A stretch of 64,000 nt of DNA from Rhizobium sp. NXC14 (GCF_002117485.1 NZ_CP021030.1:499001-563000); one strand, 5' to 3'. Shown: positions 1 to 8,933, counted from the first letter of the stretch. Notes: generated by a model not told the origin, from the sequence alone. A program made the numbers and translations.

Positions 1-699
1 CCGGCCCATGCCTTCCGCACGGCGCTGCCGGATTGGAGCATCGGCCTGGAAATGCAGTTTTATGCGGCTTTGCCCTTCATCATGATCGTTCTCGGGCGGC
101 TGGGCTGGCTGAAGGGCATGCTCGTCACCGTGGGCCTGGCGGTCATTGCCGCCCTGGCCGTGCATCGTCTTGGTTTTCGCTTTCCAATGCCGTCATTCCT
201 GCCGCTGAAGATGCACATCTTCGCCGCCGGCATGCTTCTCGCGGGCGCATTGTGGATGTCGCAGGGAAGAGCTTACCTCGCCTTTGCGATTTCGGCTTTG
301 CTGGTCCTTATCCCTCTGGGCGGCGATGTGACTGTGCTGCACGAAACTGTGCGCGTGGGCATCGTGGTGCTGTTCTTTGTCCTGGTGCACGCCGATCGTT
401 TTCCGGGTTCCGCCGGTCATTATTCCCGCTCGGTCAATTCGGTGCTCGGCAACAGTTTCTTCCGAAACCTCGGAGAACTTTCCTTCGGGGCCTATCTGAT
501 TCACCTGCTCATCATGCAACCGGTCATCGCCTGGCTGATCGGCAATACCGACCTCAGCAATCCCGCTCGCTGGCTGGTAACGCTGGTCGTCACCATCCCC
601 GCCGTCTATGTCTTGTCCTTCATAGGCTACAAGTTCATTGAGCTGCCCGGCCAGTCGGTTGGCCGGCGCCTGACGCAACAGAGGCGGGTGGCGGTCTAG
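1..699 (+). CDS. Acyltransferase-3 family membrane protein (C-terminal part)
   Basis: The frame is open from the first base, so the 5' end lies outside the window. What remains is a run of hydrophobic helices with the acyltransferase-3 (OafA/NodX-like) look: a WSIGLEMQFY segment near the left edge, which matches the conserved 'W-S-L-x-x-E' stretch of the family, then about seven membrane segments and a basic C-terminal tail. Family members move acyl groups onto surface polysaccharides or lipids at the inner membrane. The substrate cannot be read from the sequence. The stop at 697-699 is clear. Function at family level is fairly safe; the gene is partial only because of the window edge. Confidence 0.8.
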   Translation, partial: PAHAFRTALPDWSIGLEMQFYAALPFIMIVLGRLGWLKGMLVTVGLAVIAALAVHRLGFRFPMPSFLPLKMHIFAAGMLLAGALWMSQGRAYLAFAISALLVLIPLGGDVTVLHETVRVGIVVLFFVLVHADRFPGSAGHYSRSVNSVLGNSFFRNLGELSFGAYLIHLLIMQPVIAWLIGNTDLSNPARWLVTLVVTIPAVYVLSFIGYKFIELPGQSVGRRLTQQRRVAV

Positions 700-824
700 A
701 GCCGCCGGCGCGATCATCAACGGATGGGTTGCTCCACCGCGCCTCCAGCGGCTGCGCCGCTATACCGGCCAACGGGTCGAGGAGCAAATGCGAATCCGTC
801 GGCAGTGCCGAAGCGGCCATCCGG

Positions 825-1292
825 TCACTCGCCATCGATCATTTTAAACTTTCGTGCCGCCTGAGGGCAGAGCATCGAGAACTGCTCAATCAGCGGCGGC
901 ATGCCTGAGGCGCACGACGCATCCTCCGGTAATGGAAAAGTGACGCGCAGCGGTTCTCCGCCAGGAGGAAAGAAGGACAGGGTGCCCTTGCGGCAATTGG
1001 CGGTGGAACGGTAAGTGTCTTTCCCATTCGTTTTTGTGTAAGCCGCCACGCACTGCTTTACGGTAAGTTTGCCGCCATGCGCTATTGTTTCACCGCCGGG
1101 GTCGCGCTCGCAGTATTCCCGGAAATCGGCCTGCTTGACTTTTCCTTCCATGACTGCAGTGCTTGAGTCAGTGCCGGTCATGCTGACAAGCGTTCCGTTC
1201 CATCCAGCACATGAGGCGAGAGGGAAGTCTGCTGCCTGCGCAATGGGCAACGTAAAGGTGAAAAGCATGGCACTGGCAACTGCTGTCCGCAT
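825..1292 (-). CDS. Secreted hypothetical protein
   Basis: A 155-residue protein with a classical signal peptide: short basic start (MRT), hydrophobic core and an AQAAD cleavage region near residue 20. The mature part has several cysteines, which fits a disulfide-bonded periplasmic or secreted protein. A good ribosome site (AGGAGGACC on the minus strand) precedes the ATG at 1292. I recognise no family and give no function. It stands alone, facing the acyltransferase gene. Confidence 0.6.
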   Translation of the reverse strand: MRTAVASAMLFTFTLPIAQAADFPLASCAGWNGTLVSMTGTDSSTAVMEGKVKQADFREYCERDPGGETIAHGGKLTVKQCVAAYTKTNGKDTYRSTANCRKGTLSFFPPGGEPLRVTFPLPEDASCASGMPPLIEQFSMLCPQAARKFKMIDGE

Positions 1293-1627
1293 AGGTCCTC
1301 CTGGAGCAAAGTGTGGAACGGTTGTGCATCCGGAAATTGCGCAAAAATAAAGAGATATTTTTCGTATAATGCGCGATGTCTCTCGTTTATGAACCAGCTT
1401 TCAATATCAACGACTGATGCGGGGCACTAGGCGGGCGTAAACAACGCGTCGGTGCTCAAACCGGATATCCACCTGCAGACGGCGAAGTGCCAATCAGACA
1501 GCGCGAGCAGCATGACGGAAAGGCTGAGATGTGCTGTCAGGCTTTTACCGAAAGGCGGGACTGCTCAAACCGTTTCCTAAGGCGGCTTGCTGCGTGGTTG
1601 CTACCTACCATATTCGCCTTCGGTTGG
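1293..1627. other. Gene-free stretch
   Basis: About 335 bases between the secreted-protein gene and the HNH gene. It is richer in A and T near 1335-1375, where promoter signals for the minus-strand gene may lie, but I see no convincing -35/-10 pair, repeat or RNA structure. Confidence 0.4.
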
Positions 1628-2089
1628 TCAGTTTCTTCGCGAGTCGCCTTGGCGCACGGCCGCGTCACCCTTGATCGGTGACCCATCGCAGTTTGCTAAG
1701 TCGTCCGGCACACGCGGCTTCAGCAATTTTTCAGCCTGCTGGAGAGATGCCAGCGCAGATGCCAACCACAGATCGCGGACAGACCATTTGTTGCGGTGTT
1801 TTCGCCGACGCACTTCGGCGAAGTGCGGGCTGCAAAGAAACTCCGCGAGTGACAAAACACCTTTCGAGTGGTTGCATCCTTGGCAGGCCGGATTCGTGAG
1901 CCCGCTGCCTCCGTGCGCCTTCGGCACGAGATGATCGCGCGTCGCCTTGGTGTCGGGAATCGGGCGACCTAACCCGAACTTCTGCCGCATGGGGATCCCG
2001 CAATAGGCACACCAGTGGCGACGATCGTCCTGCCACCAGTCCCCGAGTTCTGTTTGTAGTAAAGCGACCGCCTTGCTAGCTCCCCTCAT
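1628..2089 (-). CDS. HNH endonuclease family protein
   Basis: A 153-residue protein with an HNH/zinc-finger nuclease core: CAYC at residues 27-30, DHLVPK at about 52-57, then CQGCNHSKG at about 69-77. The two CxxC pairs would hold a structural zinc; D52-H53 and N73-H74 give the His-Asn-His active-site signature. Such small stand-alone HNH proteins occur in restriction, phage and mobile-element settings and as housekeeping genes, so the role is open. There is no clear Shine-Dalgarno before the ATG at 2089. It lies about 310 bases from the 3' end of a tRNA gene, a usual integration site, and no integrase is seen. Confidence 0.7.
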   Translation of the reverse strand: MRGASKAVALLQTELGDWWQDDRRHWCAYCGIPMRQKFGLGRPIPDTKATRDHLVPKAHGGSGLTNPACQGCNHSKGVLSLAEFLCSPHFAEVRRRKHRNKWSVRDLWLASALASLQQAEKLLKPRVPDDLANCDGSPIKGDAAVRQGDSRRN

Positions 2090-2402
2090 CGTGCGATCTA
2101 AGCATAGAAAAGTGGAGCCGTGAAGTATTTATCTTTTACAGCGGAGTTATTGGTAAGTAGAACGGGCGTATGAATATAATGGCCGAAGGTCGCCTGCTTT
2201 TTGTGCCTGTCCGTCGGTGGATCGACAAGCGTAACTTTAACTCTTATCCAGAAGCTCCGGAATATCCTTCCTCGGCAAGCCAGCGGAACTAGAATATTTG
2301 GTGCCGGACTTGGGAATCTAGGACGGGCTGCATAAAGAAATGTCTGACCGGTATGTCCAACCTGCGAAACCCGGCATTCAAGTCTGTGATTTTAAGGAAA
2401 AA
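2090..2402. other. AT-richer gene-free stretch beside tRNA-Thr
   Basis: This stretch is visibly less GC-rich than its surroundings. It holds only a 40-codon open frame (2170-2292, plus strand) that I cannot support as a gene. It lies directly 3' of the tRNA-Thr gene, where scars of integrated elements often sit. No copy of the tRNA 3' end was noticed further left. Confidence 0.4.
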
Positions 2403-2478
2403 TGGTGCCGCTTACGTGACTCGAACACGTGACCCCATCATTACGAATGATGTGCTCTACCGACTGAGCTAAAGCGGC
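2403..2478 (-). tRNA. tRNA-Thr (anticodon CGT)
   Basis: On the minus strand the sequence folds as a full cloverleaf. The acceptor stem starts GCCGCTT, the D arm contains AGCTCAGTCGGTAGAGC, the anticodon loop reads TTCGTAA with anticodon CGT, the T arm contains GTTCGAGTC and the encoded end is ACCA. The length of 76 bases includes the CCA. CGT decodes ACG threonine codons. Confidence 0.95.
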
Positions 2479-2596
2479 ATTTGGCGGCCGAAGAGTGCGG
2501 CCTGCGATTTGCATGGCGCTGATACAAGCATTGTCTGAAAATTTCAAGCACCCTGTCACGCCTTTGGCAAAAAAGAGGGCGGGGTGTGGAAGACCC

Positions 2597-3556
2597 TCAG
2601 AGCGAGAGGCGGGCGCGGGCGGCCCTGTATTCGGCCTCCAGCCGGTCGACGAGCTTGGCCACCGGCTCCACGGCCTTGACCGCGCCGATGCCCTGGCCGC
2701 TGCCCCATATGTCCTTCCAGGCCTTGGCGCCGCCGGTCGCCTGCTCGAAATCCATCTTGGAGGGGTCGGCGAGGGGCAGGTTGTCCGGGTCCATGCCGGC
2801 GGCGATGATCGAGGGTTTGAGATAGTTGCCGTGCACGCCGGTGAAATAGTTGGAATAGACGATGTCGGCGGCTGCCCCGTCGACGATCGCCTGCTTGTAG
2901 GCGGGCTCGGCGCGTGCCTCTTGCGTTGCGATGAAGGGCGAGCCGATATAGGCCATGTCGGCCCCCATCGCTTCTGCGGCCAGAATGGCGCCGCCGGTCG
3001 CGATTGCGCCGGCAAGCAGCAGTGGCCCGTCGAACCATTCGCGGATTTCCTGGACGAGCGCGAAGGGCGACAGCGTGCCGGCATGGCCGCCGGCGCCTGA
3101 AGCCACCGCGATCAGCCCGTCCGCGCCCTTGCGGATCGCCGAATGGGCGTGGCGGTTGTTGATAATGTCGTGCAGCACGATGCCGCCATAGGAATGCACG
3201 GCGGCGTTGACCTCGGGCACGGCGCCGAGCGAGGAGATGACGATCGGCACCTTGTATTTGACGCAGAGCGAGAGGTCGTGCTCCAGCCGCTTGTTCGACA
3301 TGTGGACGATCTGGTTGACGGCAAAGGGTGCGGCCGGCCGTTGCGGATGGGCGGCATCGTGGCGGGCGAGCTCCTCGGTGATCTCGGCCAGCCATTCGTC
3401 GAGCTGGCTTTCCGGCCGGGCGTTCAGTGCCGGAAAGGCGCCGACGACGCCCGCCTTGCATTGCGCCAGGGTCAGTGCCGGATGCGAGATGATGAAGAGG
3501 GGCGAGCCGATCACCGGCAATCTGAGTTTATCCTTGAGGATCGGGGGCAGGGCCAT
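2597..3556 (-). CDS. Nitronate monooxygenase (2-nitropropane dioxygenase family)
   Basis: A 319-residue FMN-dependent TIM-barrel enzyme that oxidises alkyl nitronates to carbonyl compounds and nitrite. The start 'PVIGSPLFIISHPALT', the glycine-rich phosphate-binding stretch GAGGHAGT near residue 155 and a second AGAIATGGAI stretch near 180 are typical of the family. Length is normal. A near-perfect 22-base palindrome (3572-3593) ends 16 bases before the ATG and also occurs before the beta-oxidation operon at 53 kb. That links this gene to fatty-acid or branched-chain catabolism control. Many genomes annotate these proteins from homology only, and the true substrate is unknown. Confidence 0.88.
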   Translation of the reverse strand: MALPPILKDKLRLPVIGSPLFIISHPALTLAQCKAGVVGAFPALNARPESQLDEWLAEITEELARHDAAHPQRPAAPFAVNQIVHMSNKRLEHDLSLCVKYKVPIVISSLGAVPEVNAAVHSYGGIVLHDIINNRHAHSAIRKGADGLIAVASGAGGHAGTLSPFALVQEIREWFDGPLLLAGAIATGGAILAAEAMGADMAYIGSPFIATQEARAEPAYKQAIVDGAAADIVYSNYFTGVHGNYLKPSIIAAGMDPDNLPLADPSKMDFEQATGGAKAWKDIWGSGQGIGAVKAVEPVAKLVDRLEAEYRAARARLSL

Positions 3557-3571
3557 GGTTTACCGCTCGCA

Positions 3572-3593
3572 TTGACGTTTACGAAAACGTCAA
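3572..3593. promoter_or_regulatory. 22-bp palindromic operator (copy 1)
   Basis: TTGACGTTT and AAACGTCAA arms flank a central ACGA; only one base breaks perfect symmetry. A copy with the same arms and central ACGC sits at 52919-52940 before the acyl-CoA dehydrogenase gene. The pattern resembles operators of MerR-family LiuR-type regulators of fatty-acid and branched-chain catabolism (from memory of the family, not checked). No such regulator gene is in this window. Confidence 0.75.
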
Positions 3594-3841
3594 ACTGATA
3601 ACAGAGAAGAAATGCCGATAAAAGAGCGGCCGCCACGTCTTCGTCGATTTCACGCCGATATATCAGGCGGAGATGGCGGGCAAGGTAAGCCCCGCGAGCC
3701 GCGAAAGCTGGCGATTATCGCCGCCGATCAGCGGCGGGCGGGCTGCAAGGCTTGCGGTTTGCCGCGCTTGCCGCTACCGAATTTTGATGGAGAACGGCGG
3801 GGACGACAGTCCGATGCCGGGTTCGAAGTGAAGGACTTGAC

Positions 3842-5038
3842 GTGAGCGGATTAGAAACGGCCATCAGAACAGCGCTCGAAAATGCCGATCGCGACAATCC
3901 GGAGGTTCGAGCGAGGATCTACCAATCGGCCCGCCAGGCGCTGGAAGCCGGCCTGCGCAAGCAGGATATCACCGATGCCGATGCCGTCGCCCATCACCGC
4001 CATCGCCTGGAAACCACCATCCACGCCATCGAAAGCGAGGAGCGCGACCGGCTTCACCCGCGCCAGAGACCGCCTGAAGTGCCGGTGCCGCCCGTCGTCG
4101 AAATGCCGCCGGCTCGCCGTGGCGATGTGGCCGATATCGACAGCCTGATCGACAGCCCGGTGGCGGCAGGCGAGACCCGCGCGCCCGAAGTCATGATGCA
4201 CCGCAGCAGCGACGAGTCGCGCCTCGACGACGTGCATGCGAGCAATGCCGATCATCTCGCAGCCGCCCCGGTCGGCGACGAGCGGCTCGCGCGCGGTCAG
4301 CGCGCCGCCAACATGGATTTCCGTCCGGAGCGGGCGGCCGGCCGCCGCAAGCCGCGCAAGTTCTTCTCGAGGCTTCTCGTCTGGTGCGTCCTGCTCGCCT
4401 TCATCGGCATCGGCGCCTGGTGGGCCTATACGTCGGGCCTGCTCTTGACGGCGGCCGAGCGCGACACCAGCGTCGCCAATCCGCCGGCCAGCACCCAGCC
4501 GGAGGATTTCACCGGCAATGACGACAGCGACGATAATGCGGCCGCCCACACCGATCAGCCGGTGACCATCGATCCGCAGAATAGTTTTTCGGCCGATTGG
4601 ATCCCGGTGTTCAAGCCGGACGAGGCCGACAAGATCAAAAGCGGCCCGCGGGCGCGCACCGAAAAGATCACTGAGAATGACGGGCCGGCCGTGCGCCTGA
4701 TTTCCGAAAGCGGTGCGGCTGACGGCAATATTTCGGTCAGTGTTCCCGCCTCTGTACTGCAGCAGCTCGCCGGCAAATCCTCAACCATCGCGCTGACGCT
4801 GCAATCGACCACCGACGAGCCGACCCAGGTGACGGTCGAATGCAATTTTCAATCACTCGGCAATTGCGCCCGCCATCGCTTCAGCGTCACCCGCGAAAAG
4901 TCGGATGCGCTGCTGCAAGTGAGCTTCGACCGCTCCCTCGCCCCGAATTCGCCCGGCACGCTTGTCGTCAACAGCGATCTCGATGGCAAGGCGCGTGGCA
5001 TCAACCTTTTCGCGATCCGCATCCTGCCGGGGCGGTGA
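3842..5038 (+). CDS. Hypothetical single-pass membrane protein
   Basis: A 398-residue protein starting with GTG. It has a charged, alanine/arginine-rich cytoplasmic N-terminal region (about 1-172), one membrane helix at about 174-197 (LLVWCVLLAFIGIGAWWAY), an acidic linker and a C-terminal domain of about 170 residues that should face the periplasm. That domain has beta-rich character and a 'VECNF...GNCARHRFSV' segment with two cysteines. I recognise no named family. It converges on ppk2 with only 25 bases between stops. Because it is conserved-looking, long and well coded, it is very probably a real gene. Confidence 0.75.
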   Translation: MSGLETAIRTALENADRDNPEVRARIYQSARQALEAGLRKQDITDADAVAHHRHRLETTIHAIESEERDRLHPRQRPPEVPVPPVVEMPPARRGDVADIDSLIDSPVAAGETRAPEVMMHRSSDESRLDDVHASNADHLAAAPVGDERLARGQRAANMDFRPERAAGRRKPRKFFSRLLVWCVLLAFIGIGAWWAYTSGLLLTAAERDTSVANPPASTQPEDFTGNDDSDDNAAAHTDQPVTIDPQNSFSADWIPVFKPDEADKIKSGPRARTEKITENDGPAVRLISESGAADGNISVSVPASVLQQLAGKSSTIALTLQSTTDEPTQVTVECNFQSLGNCARHRFSVTREKSDALLQVSFDRSLAPNSPGTLVVNSDLDGKARGINLFAIRILPGR

Positions 5039-5063
5039 CGCCTCTTTTCCAGCGGCCGGTGAC

Positions 5064-5945
5064 CTATTTCAGGAATCCGGGACCGGAGCCGATGATCTCC
5101 TCGTCGATCTCGCCGAGTGCCGCTTTGTCCTTGCCGTCATAGTCGATCCTGTCGAGCATGTGACGGATGAGCTGCAGACGCGCACGCCGCTTATCATTGG
5201 CGCGGATGACGGTCCATGGCGCGAAATCGCTATGGGTTTCCTTGAGCATGCGATCGCGCTTTTCGCTGTAATCGCCCCACTTCGTCAGCGCCGCGACATC
5301 CATCGATGACAGCTTCCAGACTTTCAGCGGATCGTGCCTGCGGTCGTGAAAACGCTTGAGCTGCATCTCGCGGCCGATATCGAGATAGAACTTGAAGAAG
5401 AAGATACCCTCATGGGCAATGATCTTTTCGAGCTGCGGCGCCTGCTTGAGGAAGCCTTCATATTGCTGCGGCGTGCAGAAACCCATGACCGGTTCGACGC
5501 CGGCGCGGTTGTACCAGGAGCGGTCGAACAGCACGAATTCGCCCGCGGTCGGGAATTGCGCGACATAACGCTGGAAATACCATTGCCCCTGCTCGCGCTC
5601 GGTCGGCTTGGCGAGCGCGACGACGCGCGCAAGGCGCGGGTTCATATGCGCCGACGAGGCCGAAATGGCGCCGCCCTTGCCGGCCGCGTCCCGCCCCTCG
5701 AACAGCGCCATCACCCGCTTGCCGGTCGCCTGAAGCCAGAACTGCACCTTGACGAGTTCCACCTGCAGTTTTTCCAGCTGCTCCAGATAGTCCTCCTCGT
5801 TGAGTTTCTTCTTGTAGGGAAACCCGCCGGACTCGAGGGCGTTTTCCTCCACCCAGTCCGGCAGGACCGGATCATCGACGTCGAAGATGCGTTTCTTGCC
5901 GCGGATGTCGAGCTCCACCGCCCTGCTTTCGACAGTCTCGCCCAT
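5064..5945 (-). CDS. ppk2: Polyphosphate kinase 2
   Basis: A 293-residue PPK2-family enzyme, which transfers phosphate between polyphosphate and nucleotides. It has the Walker A loop [11 protein letters not shown] (about residues 82-92), the '[17 protein letters not shown]' Walker B/lid region and the conserved C-terminal '[21 protein letters not shown]'. The reading frame stays open far upstream, but the ATG at 5945 is preceded by AGGAGGAG at ideal spacing and starts the conserved protein, so the longer version is rejected. It is divergent from phoR, tying polyphosphate turnover to the phosphate regulon by position. No Pho box was seen in the 144-base gap. Confidence 0.93.
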   Translation of the reverse strand: MGETVESRAVELDIRGKKRIFDVDDPVLPDWVEENALESGGFPYKKKLNEEDYLEQLEKLQVELVKVQFWLQATGKRVMALFEGRDAAGKGGAISASSAHMNPRLARVVALAKPTEREQGQWYFQRYVAQFPTAGEFVLFDRSWYNRAGVEPVMGFCTPQQYEGFLKQAPQLEKIIAHEGIFFFKFYLDIGREMQLKRFHDRRHDPLKVWKLSSMDVAALTKWGDYSEKRDRMLKETHSDFAPWTVIRANDKRRARLQLIRHMLDRIDYDGKDKAALGEIDEEIIGSGPGFLK

Positions 5946-6089
5946 ATGCTCCTCCTGCGCTGGTGGTCCTCTTGCCGTAGGCGAACATATTTGACGTTGA
6001 AAATCAAATCTTTCGCTTTTGGCCGGTGATTTTTCCCGAGCGTGCGCTGAAGTCTTTCGCTTGACCGGCGCCAGCCGAAAACTTCTGTC

Positions 6090-7406
6090 ATGAATTGCCG
6101 CTATCAGGCAGAGTTCAATATAGAGAAAACGAATCGACGCCTCGAGGCCCACTTGCAAGACGAAACCCCCTGGAGAAAAAGCCTGCTGGCGCGCATCCGG
6201 CGCGAACGTCCGGTGCTGCTTGCGGCCATCCTCAGCGCGCTTGCCGCCCTTGCCGCCGGGATGAACAAGTGGGTGGTGCTCGTTCTCCTGCTCGTCATGA
6301 TCTTGACCGCGCTGTTCAAGGAGGCGCCTGTCGTCGAGGCGCAACCCGTCGAGCCGGCGGCAGCGGAGCCGCAAGCACCGCCAAGCCGCCTGCCTGACGT
6401 TTCTGCCACGCTTGCCGGGCTCGATATTCCCGCCATGGTGCTGTCGGACGACGCCTCGGTGCTGTTCCAGAACCCTGCCGCCGAAAAGGCCTTCGGTGAG
6501 GTGGCGCTCGGCGCCCATATATCGGCCCGGCTGCGCTCGCCCGGCGTGCTCGACATGGTGCGCGAAACCATCGCCACCAACGCGCCGAACCAGATCGAGC
6601 ATGCCGAGCGGCTGCCGTCCGAGCGCGTCTATATCGTCCGCAGCGCGCCTGTCGAATTCCAGGCCGAGGGCCAGCGGGAGCGGTTTTTCATCCTGTCCTT
6701 CCGCGATATATCGGAGGTCCGCCGCATCGACCGCATGCGGTCGGATTTCGTCGCCAATGCCAGCCATGAGCTGCGCACGCCGCTTGCTTCATTGCGCGGC
6801 TTCATCGAAACCATCCAGGGGCCGGCGAAGAACGATCAGAAGGCGCAGGCACAGTTTCTGGGCATCATGCTCGATCAAGCGACGCGCATGAGCAGGCTGG
6901 TCGATGATCTGTTGTCGCTCTCCCGCCTGGAGTTGAAATCGCACATTGCGCCGGACGAGAAGGTCGATCTGGTGCCGCTGCTCGGCCATGTCCGCGACTC
7001 GCTGGTGCCGCTCGCCAGGGATGTCGGCGTCGAAATCAACCTGCATCTGCCCGATGGCAAGGTAGAGGTGCTGGGGGATCGCGACGAGCTTGTCCAGGTC
7101 TTCGAGAACCTGATCGAGAATGCCTGCAAATATGGCCATGAAGGCAAGATCGTCGACGTCTGGCTGAAGAACGGCGCCGGCGCCCCGGTGGAGGTCAGCA
7201 TCATCGACAAGGGTCCGGGCATTCCGGCCGAGCACGTGCCGCGTCTGACGGAGCGCTTCTACCGCGTCAGCATCGAGGACAGCCGCTCGAAGAAAGGCAC
7301 CGGCCTCGGCCTTGCCATCGTCAAACATATCCTCACCCGCCACCGCGCCCGGCTGATCGTCAAGTCCGAGGTAGGCAAGGGCACCGATTTTACGGTGCGG
7401 TTCTAG
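6090..7406 (+). CDS. phoR: Phosphate regulon sensor histidine kinase PhoR
   Basis: A 438-residue membrane histidine kinase, partner of PhoB. Two closely spaced hydrophobic segments (about 42-57 and 60-76) anchor it, followed by a PAS-like domain (about 108-205), the phosphoacceptor motif with His226 in SHELRTPL, and the ATPase domain with N box ([11 protein letters not shown]), G1 (DKGPGIP) and G2 (GTGLGLAI). There is no large periplasmic domain, as usual for PhoR, which senses phosphate through Pst/PhoU. The start at 6090 has no strong ribosome site, so a later start is possible. In related rhizobia phoR directly precedes pstS; here an IS and a DUF559 gene separate them. Confidence 0.92.
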   Translation: MNCRYQAEFNIEKTNRRLEAHLQDETPWRKSLLARIRRERPVLLAAILSALAALAAGMNKWVVLVLLLVMILTALFKEAPVVEAQPVEPAAAEPQAPPSRLPDVSATLAGLDIPAMVLSDDASVLFQNPAAEKAFGEVALGAHISARLRSPGVLDMVRETIATNAPNQIEHAERLPSERVYIVRSAPVEFQAEGQRERFFILSFRDISEVRRIDRMRSDFVANASHELRTPLASLRGFIETIQGPAKNDQKAQAQFLGIMLDQATRMSRLVDDLLSLSRLELKSHIAPDEKVDLVPLLGHVRDSLVPLARDVGVEINLHLPDGKVEVLGDRDELVQVFENLIENACKYGHEGKIVDVWLKNGAGAPVEVSIIDKGPGIPAEHVPRLTERFYRVSIEDSRSKKGTGLGLAIVKHILTRHRARLIVKSEVGKGTDFTVRF

Positions 7407-7501
7407 CGTGGTACGCGACGCGAGCGATAAGCGATGCGTACCACGGATGAACGACCGGGTTGATGATCGACATTTTGGACCGGGATGATACCTGACAGTT
7501 T

Positions 7502-8725
7502 TCATTCTGTCGTATGTGCTGCTTTAGGCCTCATCGGCCCGGGCGGTCGCGGCGGAGCGAAGCGACGAAAGCGTCCGTCCGGGCCGATGAGGCCTATGTC
7601 GCGGTTGCAGAAGCGCACGACGTGGTCACCGTTTTCGAGCTCGCTCAGGCCGACGAGTTCGCCGGCAAGGGCTTCGCTGACAAAGAGTCGGCCTCCCTTC
7701 CATTTGATCTCACCGTTGTCTCGCACGCGACGCACTTGATGATCGGCATCATACCAGGGATCGTCGAGACGCTCGGGCATCACACGCGGCTGGCAGGGTC
7801 GATAGAGATCGGCCGGTGGTCGTTGACCCAGCGCTTCATGCGGGCGCTCCTCATTGTAGTGCCGGCGAAAGGCATCGAAACGGGCCTGCTGTTGGCCGGC
7901 ATTATCGGCCGGTGGCTTGGATGTCTGGGCCTTGAGAGTACGATGCATGCGCTCGTGCCTGCCGTTCTCCTGGGGCGATGCCGGCGAGATGAAGTGCGCC
8001 TCGATGCCGAGCTTGATCCACCAAGTCGATAATCGGGTCAGGCCGCCGGCCCCATGGCTGCCGAAAGGCGAACCATTGTCGCAGCGGATCGCAAACGGTA
8101 GCCCATGGGTGCGAAAGGCTCGTTCGAAGACAGGCCGCACGCCGTCGATGGTCTGTGGAGCAATTTGGACATCGATCAGAAAACGGCTATAGCTGTCGCT
8201 GATCGTCAGTGGATCGATGCGTTGTTGGTCGCGGGTGCGGAACCAGCCCTTAAAGTCCACGCTCCATTCGTCATTGGCTTTTGTTGCCTCGGTGAACGGC
8301 CGGCTTTGGTCCAGTGCCCTGCGTCGCCGCTTGGCAGTGTCCACAAGGCCTGCCCGTTTGAGGATGTCGCCGATCGTCGAGGCCGCCGGCCAAGCGGTCT
8401 GCGCAGACTGGCGCTGCAACAGCGCCAGCAGCTTGCGCGGCCCCATATGCGGAAACCGCCGGCGTAGCGCAATCACCTCATCGGCAAGGGCTGACGGCGT
8501 GCGATGCGGGCACGAAACCGTGCCATGCGACCGATCGACAAACCAATCCGGCGCTCCGCTCATCTGCCGTTTGCGCCAGGCGTAAAATGTATCCCGGCTC
8601 ACACCGTAGCGTCGGCAAAGATCTCTCACACTCCAGTGCCCCAAAGCATAGTCCGACAGCATCCGAACACGTTCTTCCATGCGACAAGTCTCCACAAATG
8701 GCATCGGAAGCCCTCCCTCCGACAC
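7502..8725 (-). CDS. IS481-family transposase
   Basis: A 407-residue DDE transposase. An N-terminal helix-turn-helix region (WSVRDLCRRYGVSRDTFYAWRKR, about 31-53, quoted in part) is followed by a second HTH-like linker and an rve integrase core with the three acidic residues in 'WSVDFKGWF', 'IRCDNGSPF' and 'QENGRHERMHRTLK'. The frame is intact, so the element may be active. A start at the ATG around 8701 (MPFVETCRMEERV) is also possible. The C-terminal tail is rich in proline and arginine and is encoded by a 21-bp inverted repeat (7526-7595), which is unusual inside a coding region. Confidence 0.9.
   Translation of the reverse strand: MSEGGLPMPFVETCRMEERVRMLSDYALGHWSVRDLCRRYGVSRDTFYAWRKRQMSGAPDWFVDRSHGTVSCPHRTPSALADEVIALRRRFPHMGPRKLLALLQRQSAQTAWPAASTIGDILKRAGLVDTAKRRRRALDQSRPFTEATKANDEWSVDFKGWFRTRDQQRIDPLTISDSYSRFLIDVQIAPQTIDGVRPVFERAFRTHGLPFAIRCDNGSPFGSHGAGGLTRLSTWWIKLGIEAHFISPASPQENGRHERMHRTLKAQTSKPPADNAGQQQARFDAFRRHYNEERPHEALGQRPPADLYRPCQPRVMPERLDDPWYDADHQVRRVRDNGEIKWKGGRLFVSEALAGELVGLSELENGDHVVRFCNRDIGLIGPDGRFRRFAPPRPPGPMRPKAAHTTE
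7526..7595. repeat. Inverted repeat inside the transposase 3' end
   Basis: Arms 7526-7546 and 7575-7595 (AGGCCTCATCGGCCCGG at the outer part) pair over 20 of 21 bases around a 28-base loop. The hairpin lies in the last part of the transposase frame and would be a very stable structure in RNA of either strand. Confidence 0.8.
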
Positions 8726-8792
8726 ACTATGACTTGTCGACCATCAACCCGGTTCATTCTGTCAGGTATCAGCCCGGGCTGTACCCGGACGC

Positions 8793-8933
8793 TGCCCCTC
8801 ACCCTAACCCTCTCCCCGTAAACGGGGGCGAGGGGACGTGCCATGCGAGAGGCTCGCGGGGAGCCGAGAGGTTGCGGCATATCCCCTTCGCCCCGTTTAC
8901 GGGGAGAAGGTGGCGGCAGCCGGATGAGGGGCA
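8793..8933 (+). repeat. RIME-type intergenic repeat, copy A
   Basis: A 141-base mosaic repeat starting TGCCCCTCACCCTAACCCTC and ending GGATGAGGGGCA. It contains two strong hairpins (CTCCCCGTAAACGGGG type, and CCCCGTTTACGGGG) around a less conserved core ending GCGGCATATCC. This is the build of the Rhizobium intergenic mosaic element (RIME). It begins 8 bases after the IS right end and runs up to the DUF559 gene in the same orientation as copy B. Confidence 0.88.

Larger units (their letters stand above)
7477..8785. mobile_element. IS481-like insertion sequence
   Basis: About 1.3 kb carrying one transposase gene on the minus strand. The ends share an inverted repeat: CCGGGATGATACCTGACAG on the left (7480-7498) against CCGGGCTGATACCTGACAG read inward from the right (8759-8777 region), one mismatch in 19. 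Exact tips and target duplication could not be fixed by eye. It sits between phoR and the pst operon, and its right end lies about 8 bases from a RIME repeat. Confidence 0.8.

Noticed and set aside
2170..2292. 40-codon open frame near tRNA-Thr
   Set aside because: Too short, no ribosome site, no recognisable protein.
5064..6767. 567-codon frame read as one large protein over ppk2 and the start of phoR
   Set aside because: Only the part below 5945 is PPK2, with an AGGAGGAG ribosome site at that ATG; the rest is antisense to phoR and has no family features.
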